Of a DNA stretch of 64,000 bases, positions 8,766 through 17,383 are shown piece after piece; positions within the stretch are counted from its first letter, which is position 1, and the number at the start of each line of letters is the position of its first letter. Position numbers and translations under genes: made by a program. Source of the DNA: Microlunatus parietis (GTDB lineage: Bacteria > Actinomycetota > Actinomycetes > Propionibacteriales > Propionibacteriaceae); contig NZ_JACCBU010000001.1 of assembly GCF_013407955.1 (NCBI RefSeq), positions 5,766,001-5,830,000 on the forward strand, written 5' to 3'. The notes beneath the pieces were generated by a model. The model saw only the letters and a program-made list of their open reading frames with translations, did not search any database and had not been told where the DNA came from.

Positions 8766-8885
8766 CTATTCGGCGCGGCCGTAGACCAGGTGCAGGACGC
8801 CCGAGTCGAGGGCCGTCGATTCGAGCAGCTTGAGCGGCACGGTCTTGCTGTCGCCGTGGCCCGGCCTGATGCGGTGGAAGGTCGT
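8766..8885 (-). pseudogene. C-terminal remnant of a RibD_C/DHFR-family gene
   Basis: The frame ending at TAG (8766-8768) reads KTVPLKLLESTALDSGVLHL and then VYGRAE. It resembles the last two strands of RibD_C-family reductases (a lysine/leucine strand, then SGVVHLxY). Upstream in the same frame the similarity fades and no N-terminal half exists before the methyltransferase gene. It sits just beyond the DUF222 end, in a short gap with nothing else recognised. It could instead be a chance frame. Confidence 0.35.
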
Positions 8886-8970
8886 GCCAACGAGGCTCCA
8901 CGGCGGCGGACCGCGCGGGTAGTGATGAAAGTCAGGAGCGTCGCCGGCTTGCGCGTGGAACGATCATGGG

Positions 8971-9771
8971 ATGTCTTCCATGAGCCAACGCGACGTCTTC
9001 GACGAATCCGCGGCGATCTACCAGGCGGCGCGGCCGGCCTACCCCGCCGAGCTGTTCGACGACCTGATCACCGCCACCGGTCTGCGGCCGCCGTCGGAGC
9101 TGCTGGAGATCGGCGCCGGCCCCGGCACGGCGACGGTCGATGTCGCGCGGCGCGGGTTCAAGATCACCGCCGTCGAGCTCGGTCCCGGCCTGGCCGAGCA
9201 GGCCCGGCGCAATCTCGCCGCCTTTCCGCTGGTCTCGGTGATCACCGGCGGCTTCGAGGAGTGGGAGCCGCCGGCCGGGACCGGCTACGACCTCGTCTAC
9301 TCGGCCAACGTGTGGCACTGGCTCGATCCGCAGGTGCGCTGGACGAAGGCCGCCGCCCTGCTCGCGCCGGGTGGCTGGCTGGCGGTCTTCGGGGCCCGGC
9401 ACGCTTTTCCGGACGGCTACGACCCGTTCTTCGACCAGCTCCAGCCCGTCTACCAGGAACTCGGCGAAGGGGCGATCGACTGGCCGCCGGCGCCGCCGCG
9501 GCCGACCAACGGGCCGCTGATCGAGGAAGCCGAGTCGACCGGGCTCTTCACCGCGGTCGCCGACCGGAGCTACGTCTGGCCGGTCGAGTACGACGTCGAC
9601 GGCTACCTCGCCCTGCTGGACACGTTCGCCAATCACCTCGTCATGGAGCCGGCCAAACGTGATCATCTCTACGGTGAGGTGCGGCGGCTGTTCGCCGAGC
9701 GACCCGGCGGCCGGGTGACCCGGCACTGGGTGTCACAGCCGGTCCTGTTCCGCCGCGAGCCAGCGGCGTAG
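8971..9771 (+). CDS. Class I SAM-dependent methyltransferase (type 11)
   Basis: A 266-residue cytoplasmic methyltransferase. The SAM-binding motif I is LLEIGAGPGTATVDVA, followed by the acidic strand-2 end (TAVELGPG) and a motif near FEEWEPP. The later DLVYSANVWHWLDP and LLAPGGWLAVF strands complete the Methyltransf_11 fold. The start may be the ATG at 8971 or the one at 8980 (MSQRDVFDESA); neither has a clear ribosome-binding site. The methyl acceptor is unknown. It runs convergently into the phosphotransferase gene, overlapping by 39 bp. Confidence 0.8.
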   Translation: MSSMSQRDVFDESAAIYQAARPAYPAELFDDLITATGLRPPSELLEIGAGPGTATVDVARRGFKITAVELGPGLAEQARRNLAAFPLVSVITGGFEEWEPPAGTGYDLVYSANVWHWLDPQVRWTKAAALLAPGGWLAVFGARHAFPDGYDPFFDQLQPVYQELGEGAIDWPPAPPRPTNGPLIEEAESTGLFTAVADRSYVWPVEYDVDGYLALLDTFANHLVMEPAKRDHLYGEVRRLFAERPGGRVTRHWVSQPVLFRREPAA

Positions 9772-10677
9772 GCTGTTGGCCCAGTTTCGATGCCGCGGAT
9801 TGCCGCTGCGGAACTCGGCGGCGGACAGCAGGCCGTAGAGACCCTCGTACAACCGGACCCTGGCCGCGAACCCGTCGTCCGGGGCCACCTGCTCGCGGTA
9901 GCCGGCGTGGAAGGCGGCGACCTCCTCGGCCGGGCCGCCGAGGAGGCTGCTGTTGATCTTGATGAAGTCGTACGCCGCGTCCCATTCGCGGACCATCTCG
10001 AAGTCCAGCAGGACCGTGGTCCTCCCTTCGGCGACGAGGAAGTTGCCCGGGTGCAGGTCACGGTGGACCAGGCGTGCAGCGGCTACCGGCGCCAGCAGGG
10101 CGGGTGCCTCCCGCTCGATCCGTACGGTCGCCGCGTCGACCAGCCTCCGCTCGTCGCCGTCGAGCCAGGTCAGTTCGGCGAGCACCTCGTCGAGGGCCGC
10201 GCGGAAGACCTCTGGCCAGCCGGGGTGCGCCTGTCCGGTGTCGTCGCGCCAGACCGTCCCGGCCGGCAGCTCGATCGCATGCAGCCGGCCGATGATCCGG
10301 CCGAACTCCCGCAGCAACTCGACCCGCGCGGCGGCCGGGATCCGGCCGAGCAGCGCGGACGCCTCCGCGCCGTCCGCGTGCCGCAGCACGGAGAACTGCC
10401 GGCCGTCGAGAGCGGCACAGGACTCCTCGAAGACGAGCAGCTCCGGGGTCGGGAATCCCTGCCGGCGCAAGAGATCCATTGTGTGCACATAGGTGGCCAG
10501 CTGCTCGGGATCCTCCTCCGGGATCAGCCGCACCTTGGCGACGACCGGCCCGGCGTCGCTGTCACAGAACCAGATCTCGTTGGCGTAGCCCGCCAGGCGA
10601 CGTGGCCGTCCGCGCAAGGTGATCGCGGGACTCGCTCCGGCCAGCGCCGCCACGAGGGAAGCCTCGTCGACCGCCAT
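9733..10677 (-). CDS. Aminoglycoside phosphotransferase (APH)-family kinase
   Basis: A 314-residue small-molecule kinase of the APH/choline-kinase fold. LVHRDLHPGNFLV supplies the catalytic Asp and Mg2+-binding Asn, and VLLDFEMV supplies the second metal-binding Asp. The N-terminal lobe has an AKVRLIPEE strand with the ATP lysine. The start was placed at the ATG at 10677 (MAVDEASL); upstream frame extension is low-quality. The name reflects fold only: such proteins act on many substrates, and drug resistance is not implied. Confidence 0.75.
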   Translation of the reverse strand: MAVDEASLVAALAGASPAITLRGRPRRLAGYANEIWFCDSDAGPVVAKVRLIPEEDPEQLATYVHTMDLLRRQGFPTPELLVFEESCAALDGRQFSVLRHADGAEASALLGRIPAAARVELLREFGRIIGRLHAIELPAGTVWRDDTGQAHPGWPEVFRAALDEVLAELTWLDGDERRLVDAATVRIEREAPALLAPVAAARLVHRDLHPGNFLVAEGRTTVLLDFEMVREWDAAYDFIKINSSLLGGPAEEVAAFHAGYREQVAPDDGFAARVRLYEGLYGLLSAAEFRSGNPRHRNWANSLRRWLAAEQDRL

Positions 10678-10787
10678 CCGGTGATCGTGCCAGTACCGGT
10701 GATCCGTTGCACCCCAATAATCACACCGGCCGCTGTTCCTGCCCGGTGATGTCGCGAAACCTCTTGGTGTCGAGCGCAACGGGCCGA

Positions 10788-10799
10788 TGCAACGTTGCA
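10788..10799. promoter_or_regulatory. Palindrome TGCAACGTTGCA downstream of the IclR gene
   Basis: A perfect 12-bp palindrome with the same GCAAC/GTTGC half-sites seen in the operator region on the other side of the IclR gene. It lies 50 bp past the IclR stop, away from any start codon. It may be a secondary binding site or a chance match. Confidence 0.35.
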
Positions 10800-10850
10800 G
10801 CTGTTGATGCGAAGAGAAATCGCGACACGCCACAGGGCGCGGCGGTGCGG

Positions 10851-11606
10851 TCAGCGCAAGCTGGCGCTGATCTCGACGGCGGCGGCGATCGTGTCGCGGG
10901 CCAGTTCCTTGATCATCGGGTCGATCCGGTACGACGGCCCGGAGAGGCAGATGCCGCCGACCGGGCTGCCCTCGGCGTCGATCAGCGCGACCGCGATCCG
11001 GGTCACCTCGTCGCCGTGCTCGATGGTCGCCCAGCCGCGCTGCTGGGCCAGCTCGATCTGGCCGGACAGCTCCTTGCGTTCGGCGGCGGACAGCCGGTGG
11101 TGCGCCGCGGCCAGCGACTCCCGCATCAGCTGCGACCGCTCGCCGTGCTCGACCGCGGCGAGGACGGCGACGCCGACCGCGACCTCGTGGATCGGCCGCG
11201 GCACCATCGGGATCTCGGTCCGGACGGCCTTGCTGGTCTGCAGATAGTCGAGGAACAGCATCTCGCCGCCGTTGACCGCCGCGAGATGGATCGCCTCGTC
11301 GTGTTGATCATGAAGCTGTTCCAGCCGGGCCCGGGCCAGGCCGGCGAGGTCGAGCACGCCGGGCCGGCGGTGGGCCAGCTTGCTCAGCCGTGGCGTGGAG
11401 AAGTAGCGCCGGTTGACGTCCTGCCGGACATAGCCGGCCTCGCGCAGCGTGGCCAGGATCCGCGAGCTGCTGGACTTGTCCAGGGCCAGCTGCGCGGCGA
11501 CCTCGGTGACCGTGACGCCGTCCTTGCCGGACTGGGCCACCAGCTCGAGCGCGACCAGGCCCCGCCGCAGTGACGAGGTCGCCCGCTGGTCCTCCGCTGC
11601 TGCCAT
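10851..11606 (-). CDS. IclR-family transcriptional regulator
   Basis: A 251-residue regulator. Residues about 12-75 form the winged HTH (SLRRGLVALELV, then DKSSSSRILATLREAGYV) and the rest is the GAF-like IclR effector domain with the GGICLSGPSYRI segment. The ATG at 11606 was chosen for its GGAGA sequence 9 nt upstream. It is divergent from the RraA-like gene across a 108-bp region with clustered half-sites. IclR proteins of the KdgR type often control uronate and pectin catabolism, which matches the neighbours, so this is the likely local regulator. Confidence 0.85.
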   Translation of the reverse strand: MAAAEDQRATSSLRRGLVALELVAQSGKDGVTVTEVAAQLALDKSSSSRILATLREAGYVRQDVNRRYFSTPRLSKLAHRRPGVLDLAGLARARLEQLHDQHDEAIHLAAVNGGEMLFLDYLQTSKAVRTEIPMVPRPIHEVAVGVAVLAAVEHGERSQLMRESLAAAHHRLSAAERKELSGQIELAQQRGWATIEHGDEVTRIAVALIDAEGSPVGGICLSGPSYRIDPMIKELARDTIAAAVEISASLR

Positions 11607-11666
11607 CGCTCGTGTCTCCTGGTGGTCCGACCCTTGACAGGCTGCGCCCCCGCTGCGCAGGATTGA

Positions 11667-11691
11667 GCAACAGCGTTGCATTCTGCGCAAC
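11667..11691. promoter_or_regulatory. IclR-type operator cluster
   Basis: Three half-sites alternate: GCAAC (11667-11671), GTTGC (11675-11679) and GCAAC (11687-11691). They form two overlapping inverted repeats with 3-bp and 7-bp spacers. They lie between the IclR gene and the divergent RraA-like gene, 24 bp before the latter's ATG. This is the expected layout for an IclR operator controlling both directions. Confidence 0.55.
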
Positions 11692-11714
11692 TCCCGTCAA
11701 CCGAGGATTCCTCG

Positions 11715-12527
11715 ATGCTGCCGTCCTACGAAGAGATCGTCGCCCTTACGCCGTTGTGGGAGGGGGAGCGTTCCGTCGACGGGCGTCCCCGGGTCCCCGA
11801 TGATGATCTTGAGGTGCTCGCCGGCGCCACCGCCGAGCACGCCTGGTCCGTTCTCGATCATGCCGGCTATCCGCGGCAGTACGTCGGCGGCTGGGTGCAG
11901 TCCCGGCCCGGCCGGCCGTTCGCCGGGCGCGCCCTGACCTGCGGGTTCGTGCCGTTCCGGCCGGACCACAACGAAGCCGTGGTACGCAACGGCCGGGAGC
12001 ACGGCTTCACCGAGGGCGGCCGGCAGAACACCTGGGTGATCGAATCGCTCGGCGCCGGCGACTGCCTGGTCGCCGACATCTTCGGCAAGATCTTCAACGG
12101 CACCGTGGTCGGCGACAACCTCGGCACCGCGGTGGCCACCCGGACCGGGGTCGGCGCCGTGATCGACGGTGGCGTACGGGATCTCACCGGACTGCGCGAG
12201 CTCGACGCCAACTTCTATTTCCGCGACACCGACCCGTCGCCGATCCGCGAGGTCGTGCTGAACACGGTCAACGCGGCAGTGACCATCGGCGGCGCCACCG
12301 TGCTGCCCGGCGATGTCGTGCTCGGCACCGAGCTCGGCGTCACCTTCATCCCGCCGCACCTGGTCGCCGCCGTCGTGCAGGAGAGCAAGAAGACCGCGCA
12401 CCGGGACCGGTTCGGCAAGCTGCGCATCTCGGAGCGGATCTACACTACGACGGAGATCGACACCGGCACCTGGGCCGAGCACATCGAGGCCGACTACGCC
12501 GACTGGACCCGCGTCAACCCGATCTGA
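11715..12527 (+). CDS. RraA-like / HMG-aldolase family protein
   Basis: A 270-residue protein of the RraA/4-hydroxy-4-methyl-2-oxoglutarate aldolase family. The core has the typical GDNLGTAVATRTGVGAVIDG segment, with the catalytic-type D-G-G-V-R-D motif (VIDGGVRDL) and a conserved GDVVLG strand. Catalytic members cleave 2-oxo acids or act as oxaloacetate decarboxylases. The protein is longer than RraA itself (about 160 residues) at both ends. The ATG at 11715 follows GAGG at 11703-11706. As the first gene of a sugar-acid cluster, a role as pathway aldolase is plausible but unproven. Confidence 0.75.
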   Translation: MLPSYEEIVALTPLWEGERSVDGRPRVPDDDLEVLAGATAEHAWSVLDHAGYPRQYVGGWVQSRPGRPFAGRALTCGFVPFRPDHNEAVVRNGREHGFTEGGRQNTWVIESLGAGDCLVADIFGKIFNGTVVGDNLGTAVATRTGVGAVIDGGVRDLTGLRELDANFYFRDTDPSPIREVVLNTVNAAVTIGGATVLPGDVVLGTELGVTFIPPHLVAAVVQESKKTAHRDRFGKLRISERIYTTTEIDTGTWAEHIEADYADWTRVNPI

Positions 12528-12569
12528 GCGCCAACCGATCTAAATCTCAACGAGAGAAGGAAATCCGTC

Positions 12570-13862
12570 ATGACCATCGTCGGTTCGGGCGCTCCCGTGC
12601 TGAGCGAGGACAACGTCAACACCGCCTCCCGGCCCAGTCAGCTGCGGATCACCGATCTCAAGGTCGCCAACCTGGTCGGGGTACCGTTCCCGTCGACGAT
12701 CATCAGGCTGGAGACGAACCAGGGACTGGTCGGCTACGGCGAGGTCCGCGACGGCGCCAGCGCGAGCTACGCGTTGATCTTGAAGAGCAGGATCATCGGC
12801 GAGAACCCGTGCAACCTGGACAAGATCTTCCGCAAGATCAAACAGTTCGGCGCGCACGGCCGGCAGGGCGGCGGCGTCTGCGGGATCGAGATGGCGCTGA
12901 TGGACCTGGCCGGCAAGGCCTACGGCGTTCCTGCGTACGCCCTCGTTGGCGGGCAGTTCCGGGACCGGGTCCGGTGCTATGCCGATACACCGAGCGAAGC
13001 CGACCCGGATCGGATGGGGAAGCGGCTGCTCGACCGCAAGGCGCGCGGCTTCACCATGCTCAAGATGGACGTCGGCATCAATCTGATCAAGGACGTGCCG
13101 GGTGCGCTGATCGCGCCACCGGGGGCCCTGACCGACAGCGCGACGATGCACCCGTTCACCGGGATCCAGGTCACCCAGCGCGGGGTCGAGGCGCTGGCCG
13201 CCTACGTCGCGCGGGTCCGCGAGATCGTCGGGTACGACGTCGCGCTGGCCGCCGACCACTTCGGCCACATCGCGCTCGACTCCTGCATCCGGATCGGCCG
13301 CGCCCTGGAGCCGTACACGCTGGCCTGGATCGAGGACCTGATCCCGTGGCAGTTCACCGACCAGTGGCGCCAGCTGACCGAGGCGGTCGCGGTGCCGACC
13401 TGCACCGGCGAGGACATCTATCTGACCGAGAATTTCAAGCCCCTGCTGGATTCCGGGGCGATCCGGGTGGTCCATCCCGACCCGGCGACGTCGGGTGGGA
13501 TCGCCGAGACGAAGCGGCTCGGCGACTACGCGGAGGAGCAGGGGATCGCGATGGCGCTGCACCTCGCCGCGTCGCCGGTCGCGACCATGGCCAGCGTCCA
13601 CCTGGCCGCCGCGACGCAGAACTTCCTGGCTCTGGAGCACCACGCGGCGGACGTGGAGTTCTGGAACGACCTGGTCACCGGACTGCCGAACCCGATCATC
13701 GCCGACGACGGCAACATCGCCGTGCCCGAGGCGCCGGGTCTCGGCTTCACCGACATCAACGAGGAACTGTTCGCCGAGCACCTCGACCCGCGGGCGCCGG
13801 TCCTGTTCGCCGACACGGCGATCTGGGACAACGAAACCGCCCATGATCGACTCTGGAGCTGA
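12570..13862 (+). CDS. Enolase-superfamily (mandelate racemase/muconate lactonizing type) dehydratase
   Basis: A 430-residue enolase-superfamily enzyme. The capping domain is N-terminal and the barrel carries TMLKMDVG (lysine side), the metal ligands AADHFGH, WIEDLIPW and TGEDIY, and a catalytic-type ALHLAASP histidine. The Asp-Glu-Glu ligands plus this histidine suggest acid-sugar dehydration or racemisation. It has an unusually long N-terminus and a long insert after the lysine motif (about residues 170-195). GAGAGAAGG lies 9 nt before the ATG. It is second in the cluster after the RraA-like gene. The exact substrate is not deducible. Confidence 0.8.
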   Translation: MTIVGSGAPVLSEDNVNTASRPSQLRITDLKVANLVGVPFPSTIIRLETNQGLVGYGEVRDGASASYALILKSRIIGENPCNLDKIFRKIKQFGAHGRQGGGVCGIEMALMDLAGKAYGVPAYALVGGQFRDRVRCYADTPSEADPDRMGKRLLDRKARGFTMLKMDVGINLIKDVPGALIAPPGALTDSATMHPFTGIQVTQRGVEALAAYVARVREIVGYDVALAADHFGHIALDSCIRIGRALEPYTLAWIEDLIPWQFTDQWRQLTEAVAVPTCTGEDIYLTENFKPLLDSGAIRVVHPDPATSGGIAETKRLGDYAEEQGIAMALHLAASPVATMASVHLAAATQNFLALEHHAADVEFWNDLVTGLPNPIIADDGNIAVPEAPGLGFTDINEELFAEHLDPRAPVLFADTAIWDNETAHDRLWS

Positions 13863-13883
13863 CCCGATGGAGGAGTTGAGCAC

Positions 13884-14867
13884 GTGAAGATCGCCGAAGT
13901 GGTCCCGGGCGCCGAGATCGACGGCACGCTGTCCAGGCTGGTCGCCCAGGCCGGCGTCGAGGACGCGGTGGGTACGTTGCCACCGGTGGACCGGCTCGAG
14001 GCAGGCGACGGCGCCGCGCCCTGGGACTACCGGCCGATGCTGCGCCTGAAGGACCGTTACCAGCAGGCCGGCTTCGACCTCGGCGTGATCGAATGGCGTC
14101 CGCCGCTCAACCTGGCCAAGCGCGGCCTGTCCGGCCGGGACGAGGAGATCGACGCGGTCTGCACCTTGATCACCAGCATGGGCAAGCTCGGCATCGGAGT
14201 CTGGTGCTACGAGTGGATGACCGACCGGAACTGGGTCCGCACCTCCACCAGCACGCCGTCCCGGGCCGGCTCGGTGGTCACCGCCTTCGACCGGACGGCG
14301 TTCGATGCGGGACCGCCGGAACTGGGCGAGATCGCCGAAGATCAACTCTGGGAGAACCTGGAGTACTTCCTGCGCCGGGTGATCCCGGTCGCCGAGGACG
14401 CCGGTGTCCGGCTGGCCATGCATCCGGACGATCCGCCGCTGTCGCCGCTCGGCGGGGTGGGCCGGATCATGTCCAGCCTGGACGGCTACCGCCGGCTGCT
14501 GCAGACCGTCGACTCGCCGATGAACGGGATCACGTTCTGTCAGGGCAACTTCCGGCTGATGACGGATGATCTTCCGGCCGCGATCGGCGAGCTCGGCGCC
14601 GACGGCAAGATCTTCTTCGTCCATTTCCGCGACGTCGAAGGCACCGTCGACAGCTTCACCGAGACGTGGCACGACGCCGGGCCGACCGACATGTACGGTT
14701 GCGTCAAGGCGTATCGCGACATCGGCTTCGAGGGCCTGATGCGGTGTGATCACGTACCGACGATGTATGGCGAATCGCTCTCCGACGTCGGCTACGGCAC
14801 CCTGGGCCGGCTGTTCGCGATCGGGTACATGCGCGGACTGATCGAGGCCGCGGGCAAGGAGAGCTGA
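13884..14867 (+). CDS. Mannonate dehydratase-like protein (UxuA family)
   Basis: A 327-residue TIM-barrel protein. The segments RLAMHPDDPP, GVGRIMSS, GITFCQGNF and FFVHFRDVEG are hallmarks of UxuA, with the His/Cys/Asp metal ligands in place. UxuA converts D-mannonate to 2-keto-3-deoxygluconate. Sequence and context suggest a related sugar-acid or hydroxy-acid substrate may be used. It follows the enolase-superfamily gene by 21 bp, and its stop overlaps the next ATG by one base, so the genes form one operon. Confidence 0.8.
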   Translation: MKIAEVVPGAEIDGTLSRLVAQAGVEDAVGTLPPVDRLEAGDGAAPWDYRPMLRLKDRYQQAGFDLGVIEWRPPLNLAKRGLSGRDEEIDAVCTLITSMGKLGIGVWCYEWMTDRNWVRTSTSTPSRAGSVVTAFDRTAFDAGPPELGEIAEDQLWENLEYFLRRVIPVAEDAGVRLAMHPDDPPLSPLGGVGRIMSSLDGYRRLLQTVDSPMNGITFCQGNFRLMTDDLPAAIGELGADGKIFFVHFRDVEGTVDSFTETWHDAGPTDMYGCVKAYRDIGFEGLMRCDHVPTMYGESLSDVGYGTLGRLFAIGYMRGLIEAAGKES

Positions 14868-15673
14868 TGCGGATCATGATCACCGGCGCGGCCGGCCGGC
14901 TCGGTCGTCGGGTGGTCGACACGGCGACCGCGGCCGGGCACACGGTGATCGCCTGCGACCGGGAACTGGTCGAGGCCGGCCCGCTGGTGCAGCCGGTGAT
15001 CGCCGACGTGACCGACTACGACGCGGTCCGCGGCCTGCTCGACGGCGTCGACGCGGTGATCCACCTGGCCGCCTGGGCCGGTCCGCAGCCTGGCTGGCCG
15101 CGAACCCACCACGACAACGTGAGCAGCTCCTACTCGGTCCTGCTGGCGGCGGCCGAGGCCGGCGTGACCAGGGTCTGCGCGGCGTCCAGCGTGAACGCGA
15201 TCGGCGGCATCTACAGCCGCCAGCCGCGGTTCGACTACTTCCCGATCGACGCGTCGCACCCGACCTACGCCGAGGATCCGTACAGCCTGTCCAAGTGGAT
15301 CCTGGAGGAGCAGGCCCGCTCGATCGTCCGCCGGTTCCCGTCGGTGTCGGTGGCCAGCCTGCGCTTCTCCGCGATCATGGAACGCGAGGCTCGGGTGGCC
15401 CACATCCGCCGCAACGAGGCCGCCGCGGCACCGGACCTGTGGGGCTACTCGCCGCCCGACGCCTGTGCCGCCGTCTGCCTGGCCGCGCTGACGGGCGAGG
15501 TCCGGGGCGCCGAGGTGTTCTACGTCGTCGCCGACCGGACGGCCAGCGAGGTGCCCAGCGAGGAGCTGGCCCGGCGCTACTTCCCGGACACGCCGATCCG
15601 CGGCGACCTGTCCGGCCAACGCGGGTTCTACGACTGCTCGCCGGCCCGGGGCCGGCTCGACTGGACGTCCTGA
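14867..15673 (+). CDS. NAD-dependent epimerase/dehydratase, uronate dehydrogenase-like
   Basis: A 268-residue extended SDR. The dinucleotide loop is ITGAAGRLGRRV, the adenine-side Asp is in ACDRE, and the active site has AASSVNAIGG with the YSLSK (YxxxK) pair near residue 142. The size and the DAVIHLAA motif match uronate dehydrogenases and related sugar epimerases. The start overlaps the UxuA-like stop (TGATG), implying translational coupling. In this cluster it would plausibly oxidise galacturonate or a related uronic acid. It converges on the DoxX-like gene and overlaps it by 46 bp. Confidence 0.75.
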   Translation: MRIMITGAAGRLGRRVVDTATAAGHTVIACDRELVEAGPLVQPVIADVTDYDAVRGLLDGVDAVIHLAAWAGPQPGWPRTHHDNVSSSYSVLLAAAEAGVTRVCAASSVNAIGGIYSRQPRFDYFPIDASHPTYAEDPYSLSKWILEEQARSIVRRFPSVSVASLRFSAIMEREARVAHIRRNEAAAAPDLWGYSPPDACAAVCLAALTGEVRGAEVFYVVADRTASEVPSEELARRYFPDTPIRGDLSGQRGFYDCSPARGRLDWTS

Positions 15674-16080
15674 TTCCCTGCCCCGGTACGAATCCGGGCG
15701 ATCAGCCCCATCGTCCGCGGCCAATGGATCCAGGCGATCACCGCGACCACGGCGAGCAACGCCACCGGCAGCAGCCACGGCCCGCCGACCACCGCGAGCT
15801 GGGCCAGCACCGCACCGACCATGAGCAGGGAAAGGCAGAGCGCCGCCAGCCCGGACAGCGGCGGGATCAGCAGGCCGACGGCGCCCAGCAACTCCAGCGC
15901 GGCGGTCAGGTAGCGCAGCCAGTCGCCGGCCCCGATCGCGTCGAAGGTCTCGACGCTGACCGCGGAGCCGGTGAACTTGCCGAACGCGGTGAACAGGAAC
16001 ATCGCGGCGGCCAGGACCTGCAGGACCCAACCGGCGACCGTGACCGGGCGTGGACGGGAGGACTCGGAAGCGGTAGCCAT
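15628..16080 (-). CDS. DoxX-like small integral membrane protein
   Basis: A 150-residue protein with four hydrophobic segments (about 17-35, 55-75, 78-95, 100-118) and the GKFTGS motif after the first helix, as in the DoxX/SURF4-like family. These are poorly characterised membrane proteins often linked to redox stress. The last 46 bp overlap the convergent SDR gene, and the charged C-terminal tail comes from that overlap. No operon partner is evident. Confidence 0.65.
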   Translation of the reverse strand: MATASESSRPRPVTVAGWVLQVLAAAMFLFTAFGKFTGSAVSVETFDAIGAGDWLRYLTAALELLGAVGLLIPPLSGLAALCLSLLMVGAVLAQLAVVGGPWLLPVALLAVVAVIAWIHWPRTMGLIARIRTGAGNQDVQSSRPRAGEQS

Positions 16081-16127
16081 CGAGCCGTTCTAACAGCGGG
16101 GAGTGACGGGAACCCGAACATTGACCG

Positions 16128-17132
16128 TCAGCCGAGGGAGGTCTTCAGGTCCACCAGGATCCCGTGCGCCGCGATCACGCCGATCCCGGTCATCCAGACC
16201 TCGTCGGAGACCAGGAACACCCGCCCGCTCTTCACCCCGTTCAGCGTCTGCCAGAGCGGATCCTTCAGCAGCTGGTCCTGTTGGGCCGTCGCGTCCGGCC
16301 CGTACGCGGTGACGTAGATGATCTTGCCGTCCGCCTTCGGCAGTTCCTCGGCGCTGATCTCGGCGAACCGCCGGTCCTCGGCCCCGTTCAGCTGCTGGAA
16401 TTCCGGCCGGGAGATGCCGGCCAGTTCGAGCACCGAGCCGGAGAAGCTGGTCGGGCCGTAGATCCGGATCCCGCCGTTGATGAACCGGACGATCGACGCC
16501 TCGGCCTGGGCCCCGTCGACCTCGGAGCCGGTGGTCTTCGCGTCAGCCTTGAGTTGATCAAGGAGTTCCCGGCCCTGGTCGGCCCGGCGCAGCGCGCTCG
16601 CGTCGAGCAGGAAGTTCTCCTGCCAGGTCAGGCCGACCAGCTCGGTGAACACCGTCGGCGCGATCTGGGACAGCTGGTCGTACAGGTCCGGGGTGCGGAA
16701 CTTCGAGCCGAGGATCAGGTCCGGGCGCAGGCTCGCGATCTTCTCCAGTTCCGGCTCGGAGATCTTGCCGACCGTCGGCACCGCCTTGATCGTCGGGCCG
16801 AGATAGGACGGCTGGCCGCTGTCCAGCGAGATCGTCCCGACGAGCCGGTCCTGCAGCCCGAGGGCGCAGATGGTGTCCAGCTTGTCGCTGTCCAGCACCA
16901 CGATCCGCTGCGGGTCGTCCGGGACGGTGGTCGACCCCATCGCGTGCTCGATCGTCGTCGGCCCGGTGGCCGGCCGGGTCTCGCCGCAGACGTCGTCGCC
17001 CGGCGCGGCGGTCGGGCCGAGCCGCTGCGGAGCCGGTGCCCCGCCGGACGGGGTCGTGCCGCCACTGCCGCAGCCCGTGGCCAGCAAGGCCAGGCCGACC
17101 ATGATCACGAAAAGCAGGCGCAACGGGCGCAT
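16128..17132 (-). CDS. Iron-siderophore ABC transporter substrate-binding lipoprotein
   Basis: A 334-residue lipoprotein. Its signal peptide ends in the lipobox LLATGC (C21), followed by a proline/glycine linker and a class III periplasmic-binding fold of the FepB/FhuD type (PQRIVVLDSDKLDTICALG, then LRPDLILGSK). It would bind ferric siderophores outside the membrane. An IdeR/DtxR-type iron box lies 16-34 bp upstream of the start, so it should be derepressed when iron is scarce. No permease or ATPase genes adjoin it, so its transporter partners must be elsewhere. Confidence 0.85.
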   Translation of the reverse strand: MRPLRLLFVIMVGLALLATGCGSGGTTPSGGAPAPQRLGPTAAPGDDVCGETRPATGPTTIEHAMGSTTVPDDPQRIVVLDSDKLDTICALGLQDRLVGTISLDSGQPSYLGPTIKAVPTVGKISEPELEKIASLRPDLILGSKFRTPDLYDQLSQIAPTVFTELVGLTWQENFLLDASALRRADQGRELLDQLKADAKTTGSEVDGAQAEASIVRFINGGIRIYGPTSFSGSVLELAGISRPEFQQLNGAEDRRFAEISAEELPKADGKIIYVTAYGPDATAQQDQLLKDPLWQTLNGVKSGRVFLVSDEVWMTGIGVIAAHGILVDLKTSLG

Positions 17133-17147
17133 CAGGATTCCCCTTCG

Positions 17148-17166
17148 TTTGGTTAGGCAGACCTTA
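17148..17166. promoter_or_regulatory. IdeR/DtxR-type iron box
   Basis: TTTGGTTAGGCAGACCTTA matches 15 of 19 positions of the DtxR/IdeR consensus TTAGGTTAGGCTAACCTAA. It is located just upstream of the siderophore-binding lipoprotein gene on the minus strand. Iron-loaded IdeR bound here would block that promoter. The divergent ribbon-helix-helix promoter begins 20 bp away. Confidence 0.75.
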
Positions 17167-17186
17167 TCTCAGCGGTCCGGAAGGGG

Positions 17187-17217
17187 TTGACAACCCTCCG
17201 TACTAGATTGCTAGCAT
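17187..17217 (+). promoter_or_regulatory. Promoter of the ribbon-helix-helix/VOC gene pair
   Basis: TTGACA at 17187-17192 is a perfect -35 hexamer. TAGCAT at 17212-17217 serves as -10 with a 19-bp spacer. The repeated CTAG words within and beside the -10 region (17203-17206, 17211-17214) could be contacts for the ribbon-helix-helix protein, a common autoregulatory design. The ATG at 17225 is only 8 bp beyond, so the message may be leaderless. Confidence 0.5.
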
Positions 17218-17224
17218 TTTAGCC

Positions 17225-17383
17225 ATGGTCGCAGACAAGCCGAGCAAGGTTCAGTTCAACGTCTACCTACCGCCGGAGCTGGTCCGCCGGTTCAAGCACC
17301 AGGCCATCGACGAGGGCCGCAGTCTGTCCGCCGTGGTCGAGACGGCGCTCGAGGCCTACCTGACGACGAAGAAGGGACAGTGA
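17225..17383 (+). CDS. Small ribbon-helix-helix (CopG/Arc-type) protein
   Basis: A 52-residue protein that is easily overlooked. VQFNVYLPPELVRRFKHQA is the beta-strand plus first helix of a ribbon-helix-helix DNA-binding fold, and GRSLSAVVETALEAYL is the second helix. Such proteins act as dimers binding short operators, and many are antitoxins or autoregulators. Its TGA overlaps the next ATG (TGATG), so the VOC protein is translated from the same message. Here the partner is a VOC protein rather than a recognised toxin. Confidence 0.75.
   Translation: MVADKPSKVQFNVYLPPELVRRFKHQAIDEGRSLSAVVETALEAYLTTKKGQ

Noticed and set aside
9733..10677. Aminoglycoside resistance gene
   Set aside because: Only the APH fold is supported; no feature identifies a drug as substrate.
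12540..14753. Long antisense open frame over the enolase-superfamily and UxuA-like genes
   Set aside because: The sense strand carries clear catalytic motifs; the antisense product is low-complexity Arg/Asp/Val-rich.
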